From: a virus
Direction: 5' to 3' (one strand)
IMG/VR virus record: IMGVR_UViG_3300009285_001830
Location: 1 to 39,435 of that record
Length of the DNA stretch: 39,435 nucleotides
The stretch's first letter is position 1. Every line of letters starts with the position of its first letter. The position numbers and the translations under genes are program-made. Under the pieces are notes generated by a model. It did no database searches and had not been told where the DNA came from. It saw only the letters and a program-made list of their open reading frames with translations. Positions 23,390-29,077 of this stretch are shown here, one piece after another.

Positions 23390-23975
23390 CGCCGCCCCCT
23401 TCTGTTGACTCCACACACGCACGCGCTTCATCTAATGCGGGCTGCGATTCCGCCGCCGCTCGCCGCTCCGCGTTCCAGGCGCGTAACTCGGCCACTAGTG
23501 ATTGCGCGGGTGAAACCACCACCACTTGGGCATCCCGCTGAAGTACGCCGGTGCCATGCAGCAGGATGTCGGCCCCACGGATACGGTCGCGTGCGTGTGG
23601 GGCGTGTAGGGCATCGTCAATTAAACGTTCCGCAACAGGGTTACGGGCGGCGTTCAGGGAATCCCGTGCGCACGCGAATGAGAGGGTATCGCGCATCAAG
23701 AGCGCCTCATCCCAAGCAGCCTGAAAGGCGGGATTGATCGCTGTCCACTTACGGATGGAGGCCATTGAGGTCCCCTGGCGACGGCAGGTTTCCCAGACAG
23801 TGAGGAGTCTGCCGTCCTCGGTGGGGGTAGTGAAGACGAGGAGGAGATCGCGCATCCACGGGGCGAGAGGTTTTGACGGCTGAGGGGGGGCAGGCGTATC
23901 AAGGGAGGTGACACGGCTTGTATCAAGGGTAGGGGTAAGAGGGAGAGGTTCTTTAGGGGTACTGGCGTCTGGCAT
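23373..23975 (-). CDS. terS: Terminase small subunit
   Basis: ATG 23975 with GGAGGATTGT upstream is preferred; the frame extends to 24098 without a ribosome site. The 200-residue product has a disordered Pro/Thr start (30 residues), an HTH (LLTVWETCRRQGTSMASIRKW, then TAINPAFQAAWDEAL) and a helical oligomerisation part (CARDSLNAARNPVAERLIDD, RDRIRGADILLHGTG). The W.....NP.F...W..A sequence is typical of TerS DNA-binding domains. It recognises viral DNA and loads TerL. It is the first gene of the late operon. Confidence 0.85.
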   Translation of the reverse strand: MPDASTPKEPLPLTPTLDTSRVTSLDTPAPPQPSKPLAPWMRDLLLVFTTPTEDGRLLTVWETCRRQGTSMASIRKWTAINPAFQAAWDEALLMRDTLSFACARDSLNAARNPVAERLIDDALHAPHARDRIRGADILLHGTGVLQRDAQVVVVSPAQSLVAELRAWNAERRAAAESQPALDEARACVESTEGGGDAPTE

Positions 23976-24155
23976 ACAATCCTCCGATGGAGATGGACAT
24001 TGCCTGTTCGCGCGTGGGCCGTACCTATGTAGCGGCGTGTTCCCACAGCGTTTATGGCCGTTGCTCTGTCGCTGAATCCCCCGGCTAGTAGGGGGCAAGT
24101 GCGGCGGCGGACGGAGCTGTTCAAGAACCCCTGCCGACGGCCTGCGCCTGCCTCT
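23976..24155 (-). other. Leader of the late operon (no gene seen)
   Basis: About 170 bases separate the leftward promoter at 24185-24156 from the TerS start. I see no confident gene here; the TerS frame is open through most of it but without a ribosome site. A 15-codon ORF with ATG near 23999 overlaps the TerS start region. Such a leader could hold an antitermination or regulatory element, but no clear one was found. Confidence 0.4.
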
Positions 24156-24185
24156 GGTATATCACACCCCCGGCCCCGGTGTCAA
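24156..24185 (-). promoter_or_regulatory. Leftward late-operon promoter
   Basis: TTGACA (24185-24180), an 18-base very G-rich spacer and TATACC (24161-24156) on the minus strand. It reads into terS and the structural block. It lies back to back with the plus promoter and the 44-bp element, so one bound protein could influence both. Confidence 0.6.
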
Positions 24186-24192
24186 GCACGTG

Positions 24193-24236
24193 ATATTCGC
24201 ACGAAATTGGTACGCCACAGGTATTGACAACATGCC
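24193..24236. repeat. 44-bp promoter/operator element, copy 1 (plus orientation)
   Basis: This 44-bp stretch is repeated in inverted orientation at 39265-39308 with 42 of 44 bases identical. It includes the palindrome TTCG-CA-CGAA (24196-24205), a CCACAGG block and the -35 TTGACA, and ends six bases into the promoter spacer; the -10 regions differ. The conservation of everything upstream of the spacer implies shared activator or repressor binding. Confidence 0.85.
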
Positions 24237-24252
24237 GCCATCATGGTAGACT
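24224..24252 (+). promoter_or_regulatory. Rightward promoter of the plus-strand operon
   Basis: TTGACA (24224-24229), 17 bases, TAGACT (24247-24252). The first gene starts at 24298 after GAGGGAGGACTAAG. The element upstream of the spacer is the 44-bp repeat, so expression should follow the early promoter at 39277-39249 that carries the other copy. Confidence 0.78.
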
Positions 24253-24297
24253 GGGTACATCGCCTGGACAGAGGGCCAGCGACGAGGGAGGACTAAG

Positions 24298-24597
24298 ATG
24301 ACGGCGTTGCAGGAGCAGTTAGAGGCCCAGGTCAAGCGGGATAACCCTCGATGGTTCGAGCCAGCAACCAAGCGGTCTTTCGGTGATGTGGCCTACACGG
24401 TCCGCGTGGCGCATTCAGGCCAGGCGTACCTGGTACGGTCCACCTACGCCTGGACGGACATGGGAGGCAAGGGGAAAAAGCTTCACTACCGCCTGAACCC
24501 GTTGCGCTGGGAGGATTCCCACCTCCGAATATCCCACCTGCTGGACGAGGTTTTCGAGACTCGGCAGGAGGTAGGGGCATGGCTCAAAGCACACTGA
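24298..24597 (+). CDS. First gene of the plus-strand operon (99 aa)
   Basis: ATG 24298 has GAGGGAGGA seven bases before it. The product begins with an amphipathic helix (TALQEQLEAQVKRDNP), then a beta-rich part (DVAYTVRVAHSGQAYLVRSTYA), a GKGKKLHYRLNPLRW loop and a C-terminal helix (LLDEVFETRQEVGAWL). No family recognised. It is the largest gene of the only rightward operon and is controlled by the shared 44-bp element, so an early or regulatory role is possible. Confidence 0.75.
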   Translation: MTALQEQLEAQVKRDNPRWFEPATKRSFGDVAYTVRVAHSGQAYLVRSTYAWTDMGGKGKKLHYRLNPLRWEDSHLRISHLLDEVFETRQEVGAWLKAH

Positions 24598-24648
24598 CGG
24601 CAGGAAACATGTCGCCTGGCCAGAAGACCAACGACGAGGAGGAATAAC

Positions 24649-24816
24649 ATGCCAGAATACACCTACACCATCACCATCACGGGCAGCGTAACGGCCCGCA
24701 ATGAAGAAGCAGCCCACACTAAGGTCGATACCATCTCTGCAGCCCTGGGACAAGCCAAGCTGCCCAAGTGGGTAGGGGACCAGGAAATAGAGTCCGAGGT
24801 ATCCGAGGAGAGCTAG
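24649..24816 (+). CDS. Small acidic protein (55 aa)
   Basis: ATG 24649 follows GAGGAGGAATAAC. It starts MPEYTYTITITGSVTARNEE, has a helix AAHTKVDTISAALGQA and an acidic end (EIESEVSEES). The strand-helix-strand order resembles small phage proteins that begin with a beta hairpin of the form YTxTxxGxVTAxxEEEA. Function unknown. Confidence 0.72.
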   Translation: MPEYTYTITITGSVTARNEEAAHTKVDTISAALGQAKLPKWVGDQEIESEVSEES

Positions 24817-24831
24817 ATTAGGAGGGACGAC

Positions 24832-24912
24832 ATGAACAGGGAGCACCTGGCCTGGAGGCACGCAATTCAATCTGCGCTGGCGTCCAGCGCAGGCAAGGAG
24901 GGCCAGCCATGA
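24832..24912 (+). CDS. 26-residue micro-protein
   Basis: ATG 24832 is preceded by GGAGGGACGAC and the frame ends in TGA that overlaps the next start (ATGA). The product is a helix-like MNREHLAWRHAIQSALASSA with a KEGQP tail. It may be a real micro-protein or a coupling ORF that carries ribosomes to the zinc-ribbon gene. Confidence 0.5.
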   Translation: MNREHLAWRHAIQSALASSAGKEGQP

Positions 24913-25034
24913 CAACGACAACAACCGTCAGCTTCCCAACCGCCACCTGCCCCAGGTGCGGGCATACTTGGCTGCTCCGCGTGGAGCACCCCAAGAAGTG
25001 CCCGAAATGCACGGGGCGGCTCGAACAGAAGTAG
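24909..25034 (+). CDS. 41-residue zinc ribbon
   Basis: Starts at ATG 24909 overlapping the previous stop. The product is MTTTTTVSFPTATCPRCG, then HTWLLRVEHPKKCPKCTGR: two CxxC knuckles (CPRC and CPKC) separated by 15 residues, the rubredoxin/zinc-ribbon pattern of very small phage proteins. It ends the plus-strand operon; nucleic-acid or protein binding is assumed only from the fold. Confidence 0.78.
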   Translation: MTTTTTVSFPTATCPRCGHTWLLRVEHPKKCPKCTGRLEQK

Positions 25035-25052
25035 CCCGTGATTCCAGGCGCA

Positions 25053-25095
25053 TTGAGGGGGTCGGGTGGCACCGTTGGGCGTCCAGCCCCCTCAA
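25053..25095. terminator. Stem-loop between converging operons
   Basis: TTGAGGGGG (25053-25061) pairs perfectly with CCCCCTCAA (25087-25095), with a 25-base GC-rich loop. It sits between the last plus-strand gene (stop 25034) and the end of the helicase-loader gene (stop 25136). There is no T-run on either side, so it would be a weak or factor-assisted terminator for both converging transcripts. Confidence 0.5.
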
Positions 25096-25135
25096 AGCAG
25101 CGCCTTGCCCGCGCTAGACCCCTCCCAGGTGCTTC

Positions 25136-25960
25136 TCACCACGTTCGGCCCGTCCGAAAGCTCGGCGCGGCCAGGCGCACCTGCTTGACCCGGCCAGTGC
25201 GCGTGTCGAATAGCCGATCCGCGATCCGCTCCCCACACGTCGCCGCCATATCGCTAGCGTTCAGGTTGGTTGTCACCACCAACGGCAACCTGTGCTCGTA
25301 CCTGTGGTTGACGATCCGTTCCATCCACTCCGTACTTGCCTGGCTGAGCCTCTCCTTGCCCGCGCCCAGATCGTCCAGCCCTAGCATCCCAACCGTCGCG
25401 TACCGCCCCACGAGGGCGTCAACACCCGGACCTTCATAGTCGGGGTTGTGCTGCGACGCCGCCACCTCGCTCCGTAGCTCCCCCAGGAGGTCGGGCACAA
25501 ACCTGTACCGCGCAAATGTAAGCCGTGTTGTCAGCTCCCGCACGATGCCTACCAACAGGTGAGTTTTGCCGGTGCCCCGCAGACCCATGAGCAACAGTGT
25601 CGAGTACGAGGTGCCCCCCTCAGCAAACGCCCTGGCCTCTGTATAAGCCGCCTCGGTGCCAGGAGTCGGCACCCAGGCCGCGAACGACATCCCCGCCAGG
25701 CTATCAGGGAGAGCGTTGTAGTCAAGTACCCGTCGCTGCACGTCCCGCCGCTCCCGGCCCGGCCAGCAGACACACCGGCTAACCGTCCGCGCCGAACCTT
25801 CTGGGGGCGGCTCTACCTCGACCCAACCCGTATCCTCGCAGACCGCGCACTCAGGCGGGCTACTCGTACATGCTCTCTGGTCGTCGAGGGTCGAACCCTG
25901 TGGGTCTACCCGTCGGGGTCCGACGCCCCACGCGGCCAACAGGTTGCCTACCTTCTCCAT
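25136..25960 (-). CDS. DnaC-like helicase loader (AAA+ ATPase)
   Basis: ATG 25960 has AAGGAG six bases upstream. The 274-residue product has an N-terminal zinc cluster (CAVC at 38/41, CVC at 63/65), a Walker A GLRGTGKT (126-133), a Walker B LGLDDLG (193-199) and a VVTTNL sensor-1 segment near 231, as in DnaC/IstB loaders. It should place the host replicative helicase at the viral origin with the DnaD-like initiator encoded just upstream. The start lies 100 bases inside that initiator gene, an unusually long overlap; no later start would keep the zinc cluster. Confidence 0.9.
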   Translation of the reverse strand: MEKVGNLLAAWGVGPRRVDPQGSTLDDQRACTSSPPECAVCEDTGWVEVEPPPEGSARTVSRCVCWPGRERRDVQRRVLDYNALPDSLAGMSFAAWVPTPGTEAAYTEARAFAEGGTSYSTLLLMGLRGTGKTHLLVGIVRELTTRLTFARYRFVPDLLGELRSEVAASQHNPDYEGPGVDALVGRYATVGMLGLDDLGAGKERLSQASTEWMERIVNHRYEHRLPLVVTTNLNASDMAATCGERIADRLFDTRTGRVKQVRLAAPSFRTGRTW

Positions 25961-26732
25961 TTCCGGCTCCTTGCTCTTGCAACACTCCGGGTTCACGACC
26001 CTCGGCAGCACAGCGGGTCAGAATAGCACGGATGTACGCCCAGGTGCGTTTCCCCTGCCGGGCGGCCTCGGCCACAGCCAGGCCACCCCAGGACGGGTCC
26101 AGGTGCGGATACTCGGTCTCCAGAGTGCGAACGTCATCGAGCATTACCGGCGTCACCAGACCCATGTGGTGCTTCTCGAAGGCTATGGCAATCGCGGCCA
26201 GCAACGGACTTCGATCATCGCCTGGCTCAGGGGGGGGGCCTACTCGGACCCCAGTTGTGTCCTGGCTACTCTGGAACGCCAGGCCGGGTTGCTCCGCCGC
26301 TTCTGTTGGAGCCTGGACCTTCTCTGCTCGCTCTTTCTGCGGCAAACCGGCTGCAGCAGCCGGTACGGTGGGTTCGCGGGCTAGCTGGGGTTGGCGGTAC
26401 GGTTTCTGCCTTTCGTATTCAGACTGATACTCTGTCCAATGAGTGATGTGGATACCGTGTTCGTCCTCGGTTATTCTTCCTTCGGCTTGACATTTTTCCA
26501 GGGTGGTCTCGAAAAGCTCCAGGGGAATGTTAAACCTGTTGGCGATAAAGGAATGGGGGTATGGGCGAAGGTCGTTGTCGCTAATAATACCGGGGGTGGG
26601 ACCAAGCGCCGCAAAGATGAGGAAGTCAACCCAGGTGGCTCGCTCGGCGGGTTCGAGCTGGTATCGCACTGAGCCATTGAGCATCCCCTGTACATGTACC
26701 TTGATCCAGGTACGCTTTCGTTCGCTCCTCAT
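25860..26732 (-). CDS. Replication initiator / DnaD-like organiser
   Basis: 290 residues. The first 105 form a winged-helix domain (WIKVHVQGMLNGSVRYQL, ATWVDFLIFAALG, FIANRFNIPLELFETTLEKC, HITHWTEYQ), the form found in phage replisome organisers. A Pro/Gln/Ala linker follows (125-175). The C-terminal part (about 180-250) has GLAVAEAARQGKRTWAYIRAIL, the helix-YIxxIL pattern of DnaD/DnaB2 domains, and the end is basic and disordered. A near-perfect promoter with direct TTGTAAC repeats lies 32 bases before its ATG. It probably binds that region as origin and controls itself. Confidence 0.85.
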   Translation of the reverse strand: MRSERKRTWIKVHVQGMLNGSVRYQLEPAERATWVDFLIFAALGPTPGIISDNDLRPYPHSFIANRFNIPLELFETTLEKCQAEGRITEDEHGIHITHWTEYQSEYERQKPYRQPQLAREPTVPAAAAGLPQKERAEKVQAPTEAAEQPGLAFQSSQDTTGVRVGPPPEPGDDRSPLLAAIAIAFEKHHMGLVTPVMLDDVRTLETEYPHLDPSWGGLAVAEAARQGKRTWAYIRAILTRCAAEGREPGVLQEQGAGNGEGRQPVGRVGRRTPTGRPTGFDPRRPESMYE

Positions 26733-26763
26733 GAAGCACGCTCCCGCATCGGAAGATGCTCGG

Positions 26764-26792
26764 ATTGTAACTCATGTTGTAACTCTTGTCAA
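26764..26792 (-). promoter_or_regulatory. Promoter of the replication operon
   Basis: TTGACA (26792-26787), 17 bases, TACAAT (26769-26764) on the minus strand: a near-consensus sigma70 promoter. Two TTGTAAC boxes overlap it (26765-26771 across the -10 and 26777-26783 in the spacer), so the protein that binds the boxes should repress transcription. Confidence 0.82.
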
Positions 26793-26839
26793 GAGAACCT
26801 GCTGCTGTTGTTGTAACCTGTTTTGTAACTTTGTTACAA
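26765..26839. repeat. TTGTAAC iteron-like boxes (candidate origin)
   Basis: Four direct TTGTAAC boxes (26765-26771, 26777-26783, 26811-26817, 26823-26829) and one inverted GTTACAA (26833-26839). Boxes 1-2 and 3-4 are each 12 bases apart, start to start, about one helical turn. Boxes 4 and 5 form a short inverted pair. The cluster adjoins the initiator gene promoter, the usual layout for an iteron origin with autoregulation. Function inferred. Confidence 0.72.
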
Positions 26840-26844
26840 AACAC

Positions 26845-26916
26845 CTCTACCTCTACCTCTACCTCTACCTCTACCTCTACCTCTACCTCTACCTCTACCT
26901 CTACCTCTACCTCTAC
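26845..26916. repeat. Twelve tandem CTCTAC hexamers
   Basis: Seventy-two bases of perfect CTCTAC repeats between the TTGTAAC cluster and the stop of the 77-residue gene (26921). One strand is pure pyrimidine plus A, the other purine plus T. No interruption is seen. It may be a spacer, a protein-binding array, an unwinding aid or a slippage product; the perfect array implies recent expansion or selection. Confidence 0.9.
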
Positions 26917-26920
26917 GCGC

Positions 26921-27154
26921 TTAGCTGGGCGGCTCTGCCTTCGCCCGGCTCTGCCAGCCAACCTCATCCAAGTATGCCTGTTGCCATGCCCTCGCTGCCG
27001 TGAGCTGCCCGTCCATCTCCCTGTCCAGCGCCGCCCTTAGATTCTTGATGGCTATTCGCACCTGCTCCTCAGCCACCTCCACCTCTCTGTACACCTTCTT
27101 GTACGCCTCCCTGTAGGCCGCGTCCGCCGCGTCCAACTTCGGGTTGCTCTCCAT
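26921..27154 (-). CDS. Helical charged protein (77 aa)
   Basis: ATG 27154 follows AAGGAGATACACA. The protein is one long helix with heptad character (DAADAAYREAYKKVYREVEVAE, VRIAIKNLRAALDREMDG, ARAWQQAYLDEVG). No cysteines or HTH. Its stop lies four bases before the hexamer array. Possibly a coiled-coil partner of the replication proteins; unrecognised. Confidence 0.68.
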   Translation of the reverse strand: MESNPKLDAADAAYREAYKKVYREVEVAEEQVRIAIKNLRAALDREMDGQLTAARAWQQAYLDEVGWQSRAKAEPPS

Positions 27155-27183
27155 TGTGTATCTCCTTCACTACTTATAGCCTT

Positions 27184-27438
27184 TTACTCCCTGGCATACC
27201 TCCACCGCCGATAGACCGTCCTTGTTGAGACGCCCAGGGCGCGGGCAGCCGACGTTGCACTGAGGCCACGGACATTGAGAGCTGCCGCCTCCTCCACCCG
27301 TTTCATTATCGGATTGGTGGCCTCCTCGTAGTCGGCGCGGCCCAGGCCCAACGAGCACGTTAGGAACGGGCAATCGAGGCAACAGCCGTGGTGCGCGGCG
27401 CAACCACACCCCCCAAAATGACCACAGGACGTAAGCAT
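27184..27438 (-). CDS. Cys-cluster plus helix-turn-helix protein (84 aa)
   Basis: Begins MLTSCGHFGGCGCAAHHGCC, then LDCPFLTC: at least eight cysteines in the first 28 residues, spaced for metal binding. The C-terminal 35 residues form a homeodomain-like HTH (AAALNVRGLSATSAARALGVSTRTVYRRWRY), the form seen in Hin-type recombinases and WhiB-like small regulators. Two GGAGG runs lie before the ATG. A metal-dependent DNA-binding regulator of the replication or late genes is inferred. Confidence 0.75.
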   Translation of the reverse strand: MLTSCGHFGGCGCAAHHGCCLDCPFLTCSLGLGRADYEEATNPIMKRVEEAAALNVRGLSATSAARALGVSTRTVYRRWRYARE

Positions 27439-27459
27439 CAGAACGGCTTCCTCCCTCCG

Positions 27460-27630
27460 TCAACTGTCCTTCAGCAAGTCCCATATAATTCCTGTCACGA
27501 ACCTCGTAGGGCTTGCACTGGCCTCAAGGAGTTTCTGGCGGTAGGCGGCAAGGCTGGCTTCGTAGAACCACTCCCAATCCAACCAGATTGCCTCAATCTC
27601 CAGGGCCAGGGCGTCGTCTGGTATTGTCAT
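27460..27630 (-). CDS. Small helical acidic protein (56 aa)
   Basis: ATG 27630 overlaps the previous stop as ATGA, which decides against a longer open frame reaching 27771. The product starts MTIPDDALALEIEAIWLDWEW and goes on FYEASLAAYRQKLLEASASP, an acidic Trp-rich helix pair. Unrecognised. Confidence 0.65.
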   Translation of the reverse strand: MTIPDDALALEIEAIWLDWEWFYEASLAAYRQKLLEASASPTRFVTGIIWDLLKDS

Positions 27631-27824
27631 GTTTCTGCCACAGCCGCCCATACTTGATCCAGGAGGGCCTCTGCCTCGGCGCACAGAGCCTTTGTCTTGC
27701 CATAGCTGATACCCTGAACCTGCCCTGTCCTGGTGTTCAGCAGCAGGATGATCACCTGGTCGGCGTCCCATTTGGCCGCCAGGCTCCGAGCGTCGGCTAC
27801 CTTGGGAGAGGGGTTGAAGGCCAC
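27627..27824 (-). CDS. Small hypothetical protein (65 aa)
   Basis: Begins MAFNPSPKVADARSLAAKWD, has a beta pair (QVIILLLNTRTGQVQGISYGK) and ends in a helix (ALCAEAEALLDQVWAAVAE). Its stop overlaps the next start and it follows the 62-residue gene by three bases. It resembles small phage DNA-metabolism accessory proteins by size only; no family recognised. Confidence 0.65.
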   Translation of the reverse strand: MAFNPSPKVADARSLAAKWDADQVIILLLNTRTGQVQGISYGKTKALCAEAEALLDQVWAAVAET

Positions 27825-27827
27825 TGC

Positions 27828-28016
27828 TTACTCCACCTGCACCATGCGAAACTTCCTAGTATCCGTTCCCCCATCCATCAGCCACCGGGCGAGTGCCGTC
27901 ACCACCTGGGCATCCCCTTCAACCGTCACGGTTGCCTCTCGAAAGGGCACCGCCTCCCAAGATTTCTTCCAAACTCCTGAGTCGAAGCACTCCATCACCT
28001 GATAGACAACCTTCAT
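27828..28016 (-). CDS. Small hypothetical protein (62 aa)
   Basis: ATG 28016 follows AAAGGAGGG. The product reads MKVVYQVMECFDSGVWKKSW, then a VTVEGDAQVVTALARWLMDGG segment and a FRMVQVE end. A compact beta-alpha-beta shape is likely. Unknown function, in the early block between the PP-loop gene and the replication genes. Confidence 0.65.
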   Translation of the reverse strand: MKVVYQVMECFDSGVWKKSWEAVPFREATVTVEGDAQVVTALARWLMDGGTDTRKFRMVQVE

Positions 28017-28028
28017 GGTGCCCTCCTT

Positions 28029-28823
28029 TCAACTGTCCTTCAGCAGATCCGCAGTCTGGAAGCACCCACAGCTACCCCAGTCCTCCAGGTCGTACTGCAA
28101 CCCTGCTTGTTGCCTTTCCCGAAACTCTTTCAGTGTGAGCGGTTTCTTCGTGCCCCCGGACCTGTCTTGCAGAATCGTAATGTCCTGACGTTCCAAGTAG
28201 TCACGTATAGCCTGCTCATTTTGCTCCCACTCCAAGTAGCGCTTCGGCAGCATCCGTAATAGCAGCGCAAAAGAGGCTTGACCCGCCTTAACACAACCAC
28301 CGCCACAGTTGTTATGAGGAAACCCCAGTTTGTACAGACGTGGTGGTTCAATGCCGTTAGCACGGCTCATCAGCATGAGGTCGTTCCTGGTCAGGTACGG
28401 TTGTTCAAGCAAGGGGGCCTCATAGCGCCAGGGGCCACCATACCTAATCATCCGACGCAGCCGGTGCTCCTCGGACCAATCAAACCCATAAATCAGCACT
28501 GTGTTCAGGGGGTCGCAGTGCTCCGCAACCCACTTGTTCAAAAGTTGGCGCTTCAGGATTTTACTACAGGGGTCCACGAGATGGTTGCCAAGAAACCGCA
28601 CATCCTGAAAAACCTGCCAGATAGTGCGCCCGTCTTTCAGCGTTATCAAGGGAGCGCCTATGTTCTGTGCGGCCTCTGGCAGAAAGCGGTATAAGTCCTC
28701 ATCTTCCATCCCCGTGTCAGCAAAGAGCAGAACACCATTCTCCACACCGTACTTGTGGGCGGCGCGCTTCGCTGCCACCCAGGATGATAACCCACCGCTG
28801 AACTGTCCCACCCAGTGCATCAT
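28029..28823 (-). CDS. PP-loop ATPase (PAPS-reductase-like fold)
   Basis: From ATG 28823 (264 residues; a GTG at 28904 would add 27) the N-terminus is MMHWVGQFSGGLSSWVAA, carrying the PP-loop SGGxxS that binds ATP pyrophosphate, followed by GVLLFADTGMEDEDLYRFL, a typical second strand of PAPS reductase/adenylyltransferase-like enzymes. Cysteines occur in DPCSK, NNCGGGCVKAG and WGSCGC. A conserved LLLRMLPKRYLEWEQNE segment is typical of the phage/mobile-element subfamily. The substrate is unknown; adenylation of a nucleic acid or base (as in DndC or tRNA thiolation) is as plausible as sulfate reduction, since reductase motifs are missing. Confidence 0.83.
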   Translation of the reverse strand: MMHWVGQFSGGLSSWVAAKRAAHKYGVENGVLLFADTGMEDEDLYRFLPEAAQNIGAPLITLKDGRTIWQVFQDVRFLGNHLVDPCSKILKRQLLNKWVAEHCDPLNTVLIYGFDWSEEHRLRRMIRYGGPWRYEAPLLEQPYLTRNDLMLMSRANGIEPPRLYKLGFPHNNCGGGCVKAGQASFALLLRMLPKRYLEWEQNEQAIRDYLERQDITILQDRSGGTKKPLTLKEFRERQQAGLQYDLEDWGSCGCFQTADLLKDS

Positions 28824-28924
28824 TCCTACTTTCGCGCTGGCTCTTTGTGTCCTAGTCCTCGCACCGCACTTAACCAATTCTCCAGTTCGATTGCGTTCAA
28901 CCACAGGGTATAGCCCCCCGATAG

Positions 28925-29011
28925 CTATATTGTCACCTTGCTATCAGGTGTAACCACCGTAGGTAATCCCAGGGATAAGTAAGCGTTGGTTCGATTGTCT
29001 CTGAGCCTCAT
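28925..29011 (-). CDS. Possible 28-residue micro-protein
   Basis: ATG 29011 opens MRLRDNRTNAYLSLGLP and ends at TAG 28925-28927. No good ribosome site is visible and no family is recognised. It fills part of a 150-base gap and its frame reads like coding sequence, but random occurrence is not excluded. Confidence 0.25.
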   Translation of the reverse strand: MRLRDNRTNAYLSLGLPTVVTPDSKVTI

Positions 29012-29017
29012 GGCATC

Positions 29018-29077
29018 TCAGTACCCCCACGCAGGCACCACCCACGGCGTCCCGTCCTCATCGGCCAACCCTCTCAT
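29018..29077 (-). CDS. Possible 19-residue ORF coupled to the protease
   Basis: ATG 29077 overlaps the protease stop as ATGA and ends in TGA at 29018-29020 (MRGLADEDGTPWVVPAWGY). The overlap is of the kind that marks real gene pairs elsewhere in this genome, but the product is very short and unrecognised. Confidence 0.3.
   Translation of the reverse strand: MRGLADEDGTPWVVPAWGY

Noticed and set aside
26626-26967. Minus-strand frame with a long Glu-Val repeat through the CTCTAC array
   Set aside because: The repeat is simply a translation of the hexamers. The frame overlaps the initiator gene start, the promoter and the 3' end of the 77-residue gene, and has no plausible start or domain.
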